The notes under the pieces: generated by a model
What the model was told of the DNA's origin: nothing
The model's input: only the letters and a program-made list of their open reading frames with translations
The model's database searches: none
Position numbers and translations under genes: made by a program
In this document: piece after piece, positions 47,944 to 59,683 of the stretch
Layout of the letters: each line of letters starts with the position of its first letter
Numbering within the stretch: position 1 is the first letter of the stretch
From: Gorsachius magnificus
Lineage: Eukaryota > Chordata > Aves > Pelecaniformes > Ardeidae
NCBI GenBank assembly: GCA_034008185.1
Contig: CM067081.1
Location: 186,517,510-186,581,509, forward strand
Length of the DNA stretch: 64,000 nucleotides
Direction: 5' to 3'

Positions 47944-48567
47944 GAAGAGTGGCTGGAAAGCTGCCTGGTGGAAAAAGACCTGGGGGTACTGATTGACAGC
48001 CGGCTGAATATGAGCCAGCAGTGTGCCCAGGTGGCCAAGAAGGCCAATGGCATCCTGGCCTGTATCAGGAATAGTGTGACCAGCAGGAGTAGGGAAGTGA
48101 TCGTGCCCCTGTACTCGGTGCTGGTGAGGCCGCACCTCGAATCCTGTGTTCAGTTTTGGGCCCCTCACTACAGGAAAGATGTTGCCTTGCTGGAACAGGT
48201 CCAGAGGAGAGCAACCAAGCTGGTGAGGGGTCTGGAGCCCAAGTCATACGAGGAGCAGCTGAGGGAACTGGGGTTATTTAGCCTGGAGAAGAGGAGGCTG
48301 AGGGGAGACCTGATCGCCCTCTACAACTCCCTGAAAGGAGGCTGTAGTGAGGTGGGGGTCGGCCTCTTCTCCCTGGTAACAGACGATAGGACGAGGGGGA
48401 ATGGCTTGAAGCTGTGCCAGGGCAGGTTTAGGCTAGACATTAGGAAAAACTTCTTCACCGAGAGGGTTGTCAGGCTCTGGAATAGGCTGCCCAGGGAGGT
48501 GGTGGAGTCCTCATCCCTGGAGGTATTTAAAAGACGGATAGATGAGGTGCTTAGGGACATGGTTTAG
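47944..48567 (+). pseudogene. CR1 ORF2 C-terminal fragment, frame intact
   Basis: About 207 CR1 codons ending at a natural TAG (48565-48567). The open frame runs back into flanking DNA to an ATG at 47896, so the first 16 residues are not CR1. Recognisable segments are [94 protein letters not shown] and the end [13 protein letters not shown]. This is the region after the reverse-transcriptase domain; the endonuclease and RT catalytic domains are absent. It cannot mobilise itself. Translation would need a fortuitous promoter. Confidence 0.9.
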
Positions 48568-48650
48568 TGGTGGGATGGCAGTGCTAGGTTAACGGTTGGA
48601 CTCTATGATCTTAAAGGTCTTTTCCAACCGAGGTGATTCTATGATTCTAA
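47944..48650 (+). mobile_element. Young 5'-truncated CR1 LINE
   Basis: Contains the end of ORF2 in one uninterrupted frame, a short 3' UTR (GGTTGGACTCTATGATCTTA, CTTTTCCAACCGAGG) and the tail ATTCTATGATTCTAA. An open frame over about 620 bases and preserved CpGs (GCCGCACCTCGA, GACAGCCGGCTG) mark it as the youngest CR1 in the window. The 5' break is at codon EEWLES of ORF2. No clear target duplication is visible, which is usual for CR1. Confidence 0.95.
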
Positions 48651-51600
48651 ATGAAACAGAAGCTTTGAGCTCAGCATAAGACATTCCACAGAGAGTGGAT
48701 GAAGGAAAGAGACAAAGTATTGCCAGAGACCTAGCAGCAGAAAGAGTAAGTTACTTCCTAAAATGACAAGCAGATAACACTTAGATGAAATAGTTTCTGG
48801 TTATTCACAGGTTTCACAGCAAGTACTCGTTTCATAGGGTTTTTTTATACCAGGTCAGGATTTCACTGTAACATGTCTGGTGGTGATGGGTGATGTTACT
48901 ACTAGTCATGTTTGGATATTTTTGTATTAGTTTTTGAACATTTATGCTGCTGAGTTTTGTGTGAAGTGCAACCTACATAGTGAACAGTCTGGGAGAGCTG
49001 CCAACAATAAATTGCAATAATCTAACCTTCTTGTTATAAAGGCATGAATCAAAAGCTCAGCATCTTGCTGACACAGCAATCGTCTTAACCTTGTTATACT
49101 CCTGAGATGGTGATATGAAGTCTTATCAATATTGTTGAAATGGCTCTCTGAGGAAAGCTGAGGGTCAGAAATGACTGGAATTTATCATGAAGAGCATTTC
49201 TTTGCAGGATGTCCAGCAGCAGAACTGTGATTTTATATTAAATTGTCACTGAAATGAGAAAGACATAGCTGCTTGCCTGTGGAAGCACAGCAGGATGCAG
49301 GCAGCAGCCAAAAATTATATAAAACCCAATGAAATTAAATAAAAGCTGGTATTTACATTTTCACTGATGATTATCTGATTTTAAGGTTGCCCTGTAGGTC
49401 TTTACAGACCAAATAGAGTTCTCTAGTTTGCTCCACATTTTCTGAAATTAAAAGTTTCCAGGAAGCTCATATCTGGGTTTTTACAGTTAACTTACCATAA
49501 TGGTTGGTGGAGGAGGTTGTATTTGTTTCTTAAGGAACAGTCTGTGATAAAATCAAATCAAATGAACCTAGACAACTTTCAGTAATAGACTCATTCAATT
49601 GAAGATTAAATGCTTCTTAATTTACATTTTGTTTTCATTAATATAGTAGTCTTTTTGTATTTAAATATTATAAGGCATAGCTACTGTGGGCCAGTAAATA
49701 GTATTTTTCCAATATTATTAAAAAACTGACTTGACTTTGTATTAACTCACTGCTTTAGGCCAGGTGTGGGCTTATCTTAGCAGAAACTGATTTTATGTTG
49801 TTTTCTCTATGATAACAATTGTCTGGAGGTGAGGTGACTGTTCACTATTTTCTTTAGCTCTCTGTGTATGGTAAAAGTCTAAAAAACCTATATAAGCGCT
49901 TAGGAACAAACATTAGCCCTTTAGGGCTGGTGGAAGCTATTGCTTAACTTTAATGGTGTACTGGTATGATATGGAAATTTTAGCTGGGAAGCAATGAATA
50001 AGGAGTAGGATGACTGTGTTACAAGAACCTAAAAGTAACCTCAAGTCTACTTAACTTTTGGAGTAGTAGAACTAAAAATAACTTTTTCATGCCAATTAGT
50101 ATCATAGGTTTCTTGGTGAAGAACTAAGCATACTGATGACTTTTAATACCTACTCTTCCCCTCCTGCCATACAAATTCTTCCTGAGGAAGACTGAAGGTG
50201 TGAGCCTTAGGATGCAGAGGGATATTGGGAGGGTGAGCATAGCACTAGAGAAAGTACTAGGAAGTTTATGTATATCAATTTTAACTGTATTACCAGTAAG
50301 GCTTTTCTGTAATTTGATAATTTGAACTATGAGTGTTAGGATTGTTGTAATAGGACTAATAACTCTTTGTTGTATTTTGATTAGACTAAGACTTCCATTA
50401 GTAAAATGATAAATTCTTAGATCATCATATAAGGTGTTCTCGCGCTAGGATTTTGCAAGTAATATATTCCAATACTGTAGTCCTGATTTGACAAAAAAAA
50501 CCTGACAGTTCTTTGTTTAATGTTTCTGAATTTCCTGATTTTTGATAAAGTTTGGATTTATCTAAATGTCTCTTACTGTATACATTCAATTAACTGATTC
50601 TATAGACAGAAGAATATAAAACAATCTGAGAGCCAAATACCTTTACAGGCAGGAGAACCCATTTCCAACTTTCCCAGTCAAGAAAATGGAAGATAGATTG
50701 ATTTTAGGCAAACCTTTCCAAGTTTCTGTGACAGACAGTGGGTTGAAGATACCATTGCGATATGAGATGTATAAACACACACTTTTTCAGGAAGGTAAAT
50801 TTCATTGTAGCTACTTTGAAAGCAAAATCTCCTTGACAATAGTTTTCTCCAACTGCCAGGGAGTTTATTCTTAAAAGGATAAAGTGTCATTGCTGGAACA
50901 GACCAAATGGGTCTGTGCTAAAACAGATCCAATTGCTAATGATTCACAAGGTGGGAGAGTAGATGGGCATGCTATTTTTTTGAAATAATCTTACAGCTAT
51001 GCATTTGCTGTTTGCCTTTTTACATCCTCATAATGTTAGTTAAGAACTTGAAGGCTAGGGAGGCTATTATCTTTGCTCAGTTTCCTCTTAATCTGTGTGG
51101 CAGCAGGAACAAATGGAAGCCAACCAGTTCTTAGCTCAATTTCTTCAGTCATTTCATTAAATCTTCCAAACTTTTTGATTTTCTGAGAGATGACTGCCTT
51201 GACTGATAATGAACTATCTGGAGAGAATAATTATGTTTACAGGATCAGAATCCCTTCCAGTGACCCCAATTCTCTTGGATTTCAAGAAGCAATAAAGCCA
51301 AAGGCTGGTAGCTCCCAGCAATGGCCATTCCATGATAGATTAGTTTCTGTGGGAGGTGCGACACTGGGTGACATCTCTATTAGAAGGTGACTGGATACTT
51401 CTATTTAGGGAATGAGCAGCTGTTTAACCTTAATTATCATTTTCTATACAAACACTAGCATTGCAGGAGGTCTGGTAGATACTCCGTTCTTTAAGAACAG
51501 TCTAGTGTGTTCTCACCAGACTTGAAGAAACATGCTCCAGGCAAACCAGATTCATCCAGGTTCTGCAGCAGACAAGCAGTGTGGAAACTAGCAAAGAAAG

Positions 51601-52560
51601 AATGATGCTAGCAAGAAACTAGACCCCTGTACTGACCTTGGAACAGACAGAGATAGCTCTTTCAACTTCTACTGTAAAGATCTTCAGCCATGGTCAGATA
51701 ACTGATATGTTGATTGTAAACAGAAACCATTAGAGAATGACACAACTTGTTTCGAGAAAAAGGTTCAAAAACCATTTAGGATAATATTAGAGAACACTAT
51801 TTTAATGAAAAGACCATGTAGTAACATCAGGTTTTCCACATCAAATAGCCACACTCATGCTCCCCTGAGATCTGGTCTAAGGTTTTCAATATGAAATTGA
51901 AAATACTGTCAGTTTTCCTCATATGGAGAGGAAAAAATTGTGCTCCTCCATGGTATGGAGATCAGAACTGTACAAAAAGTCATTTGTTAAAATCTTTCCA
52001 ATCACTGTCTGTAATAATTATTGCTTTCAAAGAACACTCAGCTTGAACACTACTGACTATCTTCTTGATGTCTTCTCAGGATGGGAAAGATGTAGGAAAA
52101 ATTTGGCTGGCTCAGAAGAATTTGCTTCATGACTAGTGCTACCTACTTCTAGGCCATGTTATGAGAAAACCACCGGATCTCTGTACAGGGAAAGACGTGA
52201 CTTTGTATTTTGCAAAAAAGTCTCCCTTGGGGCAGCTTTTCTTACTACAGATGTCCTTCAACTCTGCCCTGCTGAACTAATTTAGTCCACAGATGGCAGG
52301 ACCCCTTGCTAACAAGAGAGAGCTTTGCACTGGTAAAATAGTTCAAGTCAGAAACTGAGTTATAAAAGAAATGAACTTGAGTGCAGGTAGTAAAAACAAG
52401 ATTTCAACTGCTGTTGGAAACCACACTATAGAGAAGTCTACATGAAAGATTTCATCCATGTGGAAATTAAGTTCCATTTGATATTTCCTTTTTGAAAAAA
52501 GAACATAGTTTTGCACTGGATACAAAAAAAGATTATGAAGAATTTATAATATACAAATAT
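48651..52560. other. Single-copy DNA, no gene seen
   Basis: No transposon or exon recognised. The opposite-strand frames at 50678-50890 are short and mutually overlapping, so at most one could be real and neither resembles a known protein. Confidence 0.55.
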
Positions 52561-52590
52561 TATACTATATTATATTATATTATATTATAC
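52561..52590 (+). repeat. (ATATT)n microsatellite
   Basis: Thirty bases of TATAT/TATTA units. Low complexity. Confidence 0.9.
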
Positions 52591-55500
52591 AGAAATTATT
52601 CAATATCAAATCAATATCAATATCACAGGTTCTAGGGAACCAGTGAGATAGTCTTCCTTATTCTTTGATTTGAATTGCAATGGCATACTAGTTATAGATA
52701 CATTTATATGACCATTTTTAAAGGAATAGTCTATCTGTAACCTTCTGTTCTTAATTAGGTACAGTTTATCATGTCCTTGTGTATTTTGGTAAATAGAAAT
52801 GGACATAAGCATGTGTATAAAACTTTGTTAAACTAAATTCAGTCTGTTTCTTGGTTACTTATTTTTAAGTCATAAGGATAGTTTCTTGAACAAAGCCTAA
52901 AAGAGCAATGTTCACCTACATAAGCAAGCCAGAGTGAAGGATGAAATGAGTCCTTTAACTATTTTCAGCTTTTTGGAAAAAAATCGCAAGTGGTAGGAAA
53001 AAAGAACTGCAATCTATAGATCAGAAGGACCAAAGAACTTTTTTTTTTTTTTAAAATAAAACCTTTTACCCCAGGGACTATTGGACATGCACGCAGGGAA
53101 AAAAATGGATCTTCTCTCATCTTTGAAAAAGCAATTTGTTGAGCTAAGGTCAATGGTTGGATAAAGCTGAGAATTCTGCATGGCAGTTACTTTGAATCCA
53201 GCATACAGATACAGGTTTCAGCCCAGAACAGTGTCATTTTATCATTTCCTTAATAAGAATAAACACTGGTTGAAAAAAATACATGCCTATTTTCATCAGT
53301 CCTTTCCAGGATCAATAAAATGTGTGTATTGAATGCTTTAATACTTGCATGGGATTGTTTCATGTTGTATCTTTTGACTAATAGTGGTATAGAAGTAAAT
53401 AACTATTTTGCAGCCTGATATTTCTTTTAATTCATCCTGGGAACTGGGAGAAGAGGGAGAATAAAATGGCAATGTAGAGCAACCTATGTTCTAAACATAG
53501 CTTTTTTTCATCGCTGTTATTAAGACATGTTTGCAACTCATAACTGATTTTGGATGAAAAGGGATAAAATCTATGATGTGTTAGATTCTGTGATGCCAGT
53601 AAATAGCCTGCCAATTCCCACTTCCTGAATGTGTTATAGCAGCACAATGTCCCCAGACACGGGCTGGAAAGCCAAACTACAATTACTTACCAAGGAGAGA
53701 AACTACTGAGATACAGTGCAGCACTCTCTTTGATTTTTGCGGTAAATTACTAAAGACCACAATAGAAGTAGAGCCCTGTTAATAACAAAGCTATCCAAGG
53801 GCTGCATGTAATTTTCCCTGTCTCTCCTTCTGGAAGATGTTTTTCATGTTTATTTTGACTTTTATAACATTGCTTATAAAGCAGTATCTCTTCTAAAATA
53901 GTATTCCAACAATCAATTATCTCTTTCCAGTAAAACCAGGTTTCCCTGAAGGTATTAACAACTGTAAAGACTGTAAGCAAGAAGTCTGCTCTGCACACAC
54001 ATGGATTCTATACTATCTTTGTTTTTATAGGGAACAGAAGACCTGGTAGTGAGTATTGAGCTAATTAGGTCCCCAGGGTCTCTTGATACTGACTGAATAA
54101 TGTCTCAGTATCTAGGGTGTCTTTCTCGTCTGGAAACTACAGAACAAGGCAAGCACTGAAAATCATTGCTGGATTTTCTTTAAATTTCCTGATGGGTTTA
54201 ATAAGTCTGTACTACTGTGCTAAACTTTTAATTAAGCTGATATATATTTTTCAAATGTTTGTACAGTATTTCTCTTTCCATGAAAATATTCTGTAGTGAC
54301 TCTCCATTTGAAAAGATATTCAAAGCAGGTTCACAGTACTGCAGTAGGATCAGATGGGATAATGAAGGGAATGTGCACTCCTGGAAAGATCTGTTAACAC
54401 TGTGGATTTGGGCAGGAAAAGTCAAAGCAATGTTAAGTGAAACTCAGTGTAATTTACTTATTAGCGCAAAATCCACCTGAATAGCTCATTTAAGAGCCTG
54501 CAGAGTGCTTAGACACATTTGCTAGACATAACTTGATGCTTAAAACTTTGTTCCTCCTGCATTTGATCAAGTGCATTGGCATCAAGAGGTAATTTGTGGG
54601 CCGCCTTCTCCAACCTAATTTACTGAAGGGGGGACTCTCATTGTCCTCTTATTCTTAAATTGAAATCTACATCTTTACTTTCCAGATGGTCTTGGGCTTT
54701 GGCACTCGGAAGATTTCAATATCTGAGAACACTTTTTATAAGACATGCTCTCATCCCATTGAAAGCCCTCTCTGCATCTTCCCAAATGCCCCTCACTCCC
54801 ATGGTTCTTGTCCTGCCCTTCTGCTCCCTTCCCTCTTGCTGCACAATGCAGGGGGGAGCACAGGGTATGTGAGGCATGCCTTCCCCCTCACTTGTTCATA
54901 ACCTTTCCAATGCAGAAAGAAGCCCCTTTGCTACTAATTGTTTAGAGATTGCTGCAGGGAGAATTGGGGCTGACGGACTGTTTCCTTCACCCATCATGTG
55001 CTACCCTACAGAATATGCAAGCAACCCCTGCTTGGGCAAGGCAGTTTTACCTTCTGCAGACCTGCCTTTCAGATGATGTAAAGATACATAGCTCCCTTAA
55101 AATTAATTAAATTTAAATTGACTTACACAACCGAGAATTTGGCTGCCTGCTGAATTTACAATGAGTCCCTCACTTGTGTGTGACTCTAATGGATGCCCAT
55201 GATCTAATAAGTAGCTGCTCTTTGCACAGCAATTTGGAGCGAAGAGCCTCTGCTGAAAGGCAGCTCCTGCTGTCAGGCTCCAGAGGTGACTACCGGCAGC
55301 CCTCCTCCTTGTCTCTGTCTCCCTCACTGCTCCTGTTGCTGGTTCAGCAGAGCCCCAGGGCTGTGCCAGCCTGCAAGGGGAGAGGAGAGCAGGAGATGGG
55401 CAGGAGGAAGAGTCGACCCTTCCCAGAAGGGACAGATAACACCAGTAATCAAAAGCAGTGAGAGGTTATGTGGGTAGGTGCCCCTTCTCCTTTTCTTCCA

Positions 55501-58500
55501 GGCAGCAAGTAACTAGATATTTACAGTCTTTCCCAGAATCACAGCGTTTCCTCTGTGGATTTGGGAAGCAAAAGATGGGGACCGATAGCTGGAAGATATT
55601 TCTCATCCTGCATAAAAGAGAGCTGTTATCCTTGTTCATTTTCACCAGTTTGCTGGTGTAGTAAATACATGCTGAAGATGGATTAGAATATGGCTCTGAA
55701 GGCAGAAATTGATTTGATGGTGCTCTGACTGTATTTTGGCAGTAGGGCCCTTGGTGCATCATTGCCAATCTCTCTGTGCCGCTTCGCAGTAAGTGACACT
55801 TCCTCCAGCTTGTCCCTGGTTAAAATTCATAGGCACTTCCAAAGAAAGCTTTCCAAAGAGCAGCGCTCCGCTTTGTGTTGCGGACTTCATGAGACACATC
55901 CCCACGCAGATCCGGGGAACAGCTGACCCTTACATGGCAGAACATTTAAGTGTGCAGTTATAGACATGTTTAAGCGTATTTCCAAACGCTTTGATAGATC
56001 TGGCCTGTTGTTTGATCCTAAGGGCTGCTGAAGGAACTAAGAGTCATCCAAGCCTGGGCTTTGATGGAAGCTATTTGGTGAAAATTTGTTTTACTGAAAA
56101 GATGTAGAAAGCTAGTAAAGCACTGGCATGGTCTGAGTATTCAAACCTTGGAGGGTAGGATTTGACCTGTAACATGCAGACTTGTAATTCTCTGTCATAA
56201 GAACTGAAAAACCAGTTATGGAGCTGTTGTTTTGGGGAGGTAAACAAGTTACATGGGTTTGGGGGGTACAGTGCATGCCTGTAAGTATATTTGTTTCTTC
56301 TTACAAAAGGAGTATTCTGCCAACAATAAAGCTGTTAAGGATGAACTTTGATTCTTGCAGTTTTTCTTCACTGTACCCAGTGGGGAACCTATGGAAATGG
56401 TCACGATTGTTTATTTTTACTTATTATTAATAAAGGTAGCTTTTATATCCAAATCTACTGCATGGTAGAGAATATGATGGCTTTTTTGAATTCCTTCAAG
56501 GATGTCAGATAACAATCCAATCCCACTCCAATCTACCACAATACTGTTAATAAAGAATATAAGAAAGGTCATTTATATGATTCTTTTAATTTTATTTCTC
56601 ATTTCCATTTTCAAAGAGTCTAATGACAGCAGAAAGAGATTAGGATTCAAAGGAATTTGACTTTTTTCCCTATTTTTTAATTTGTGTGGGTTTTTTTCAC
56701 TTTTTATGATGGAGTAAGACTCATTACATTATGCTGGCTTCAAATGGGGTTTCTGTGTGCTTAAAGTTAAGAATATACAGAAATATTATGCAGATTTAAT
56801 AAATTATTTTAGGACCCTATTATGCTCGTAGGCATTCTTGAACTGTTTATTTTACATGATTTATTTAAAGTCTTTTTCCCTATTCACACCATATTCACTG
56901 ACATACAGAAAATGGAACAATCTCCTCTGTCTGCAAATGAATAAAAATAAAGATATTCCAAAAAGTAGATGTTTCAGATCCTGGGAAAGAAACGCTGGCT
57001 ATTATACAGTGCCCACATTTCTCTGTTGTATTGTCTCTGTCTGGGAGCAAAGATGATAAGTAAACCTAATGTCAGCTCTACTGCACCCCTGGAATCCCTA
57101 CGTGTTTTGGATATTTTCTGTACCACTTCAGCTATCAGTTAAAAAAGTTACTGTGCAATCGAGAATTAAACCATATACTTTCACATGAAAAAAAAACCAA
57201 AGTACTTCTGCAACAAAGAATTGTGAACTTTCCTTCCTGAGCACTCTGAGCAGCTAAAGTAGGAATGATAGTTTATACTGCAGGCTTTGACACTAGAATA
57301 TTTCATATTTAATTTCCTGCAACGTGTATTCCTGCTCTTGGCTGCTTAGACTGACAACAAAATGAAGTACAAAGGCCTTGGATATAATATACTGCTCCCA
57401 TAGTCCTGGAGTGGTCTCTGCAGGCTCCAGGTAAGTGCCAAAACCTGCCAGGATATCAGCTATACCACAATTAATTTATTCCATGTTGCTCCCTTTAATG
57501 ATCTTTCAACAGTACGGGCTGATTTCATTTCTACAGCTACTGTTCTTCCCTATCTCGTCTTCATTCTCCCTCTCAGCTTGAATTAAATAACAGAGATGAG
57601 AGATTTATTTTTGATAGCCCATTGTTATAAAGGAGATAGCTCTGTGGCATTGTGTAATATAAAAATCTTCATTACACATATGTTTGAGCGCATTCTTCTC
57701 GAAAGAAAGCCACGTAGTTGAATTAACTCCTAGTGTACTCAACACATGAAGCATCACTTTGATTGTGGTACAGCTCAGTAAGCACTGCTGAACTGCAACA
57801 GGGAGGGAAAAGTTGCCAGCACTTTCAAAAAGGTAGCAGACTATAAGCTTGCTTCCCGTAGTCATCCCAACACACTGTAATAAAAAACAGCAATCCAAGT
57901 TCTGATTTACATTTGAGTGACCACACAGTTGTACAAAGATATTTCAATATGCAATCACTTGACCGCACATTGAATTCACATTGAGAATGCTTCTGTATTC
58001 TGTCCTACGGAGCTTTTGACGCAGAGGTGCCAGAAACTCACTGTTAGACCATTAAAGCTGCTGGATCTTTTCTGATGCCATCTTCAAAGAAAGATAAAGT
58101 GCTTTTGGAAAGCTGTAGGGAGTAATTGCTTTTTGGCATATTAGATGTATTAAGACAGCTAGGAAGTTGTATTTCTCTGGAGATGATTTTATGATTTAGT
58201 TGTGTGTATACATCCAAACTCTAATTAATATTCTAATTCTGTACAATCAATAAGGAAAGTACCCTGTGTATGTTCTGCTCATTACACTGAATCACTAATA
58301 GCTTTGGGCTAACTTGCAGACAGCAGAGCAGAGATACACATAAAGATGGGAGAACTCCAAGAAGCAAGAGCCAGAAACAGGAGTAAGTAAAAGTCGAGCT
58401 TTGCCCCAGCTGCTTGGATTGCTGTAAAGAGTGGCATTGCACGGACAGCAAAAGGTGGGAAATGGCTTATTCCTTTTCATATTGAGCAAAGGAGGTAGAA

Positions 58501-59591
58501 ACACACATTGTATTCTCACTGCTGAAACAGTAGTCCCAATGCCCCATTTTGGTTTACAGGAGGCATCGTACCTGTGCTCTGCCTCGGGTACTCCTAGTGG
58601 GATAGTGTGGTCTTATCATGTCTCCTGTACCCCGAAAGGTACTTCAAAACTCATATATAATCCTTTAATTGGTTTTATTTGGAGTAAAAACTTTGCGAGC
58701 ACTTGTTTATTTTATTAAAATTGTTTGTATTATCCCAGTGCCCAGAAGCTCATTCAAGGTGTTATGTAAGTAAAGGATATAATAGTTTGCAATTGAAATG
58801 CAACACAAGATTCAGCCAATGTGGATAGATGGCTGTGGGATGATGCAAAGAGCTGATCCCAGCCAGGCTGTTGTCCATTTTTGTTTCTAAATAATACAGT
58901 AAGGGAAAGTTTAAGGAGAATTTGAGAAAAACAATGAAATATCTTCATGGGTAGCTTTCCACATGCGAAGAGAAACACATAAAATCCCAGAAGTAGCTGT
59001 TCCAAAATATAATAAAACTGTCAGATGCAGGGGAGACAATGCTGTTATTTCAAACCAGAGTTGATAGGGTGAGTGTACAGCAAAAAGGGCTTTGACAGTG
59101 AAGACTATCAGCTTATTTGACATAAAGAAAGGGTAGCTAATAACAGGACTCAAAGGGAGAGATGACTTTATTAATCATCTTTGGAGCAGCATTGCTCCAC
59201 ATATTGTTAAGAGAATATGGGCTGTATGACAGGGTGGGTGGCTGCGTGGAAAAGACTGATCTTAGAGATGAAAGAATGTATAAGGTTTATATTCTGCAAA
59301 CTAGAACTGTCAGCCTGAGTCAAAGACTATAGACCTGAATGACAAGCAGAAGGACAGCCTTGTGCAACAGATCTGAAAAATTAAGATAGCAAAAGTGAAG
59401 GAGGAGAAAACGAACTCGTCTGATCTCAGAATTTCTGCCATAGCTATTTCCTAATAGAGGAGTAGGGATGGAGGAAGTAATGCCAAATGTGAGCCACATC
59501 TAAAACTACCAAAAGAAACATTGCAATAGGGAAGATAAGGAAAAGAGTCAAGGGGGAGACTTAAAGCATGGGGGAATCAACAACTCCAACA
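52591..59591. other. Single-copy DNA, no supported gene
   Basis: Mostly AT-rich. About 54660-55460 is richer in G and C and holds several short overlapping frames (up to 95 codons, 55174-55461 +), but no splice-flanked conserved exon or known domain can be named. A 12-base T run lies at about 53040. No CR1 or LTR was recognised over these 7 kb. Confidence 0.5.
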
Positions 59592-59683
59592 GTGAGAGGA
59601 GCTGAGAGGAGATGGGGGGAGAGAGGAGATGGAGGGGACAGAGGAGGGGCGGGGGGAGAAAGAGGGAGGGAGGAGAGGTGGAA
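59592..59683 (+). repeat. Purine-rich (GGAGA-type) low-complexity tract
   Basis: About 90 bases almost entirely G and A, with GAGAGGAG, GGGGGGAGAG and GGAGGG runs. Several G-runs of three or more with short spacers (59615-59673) could allow a G-quadruplex or a purine-pyrimidine triplex. Its strand asymmetry stands out in the window. Confidence 0.85.

Noticed and set aside
54660..55470. GC-richer patch as a possible exon or CpG island
   Set aside because: CpG dinucleotides remain sparse, frames are short and overlapping, and no domain or clear splice pair is seen.
58093..58115. AAAGTGCTTTTGG as a miR-17/302-type mature sequence
   Set aside because: Only a seed-length match, with no complementary arm nearby to form a precursor hairpin.
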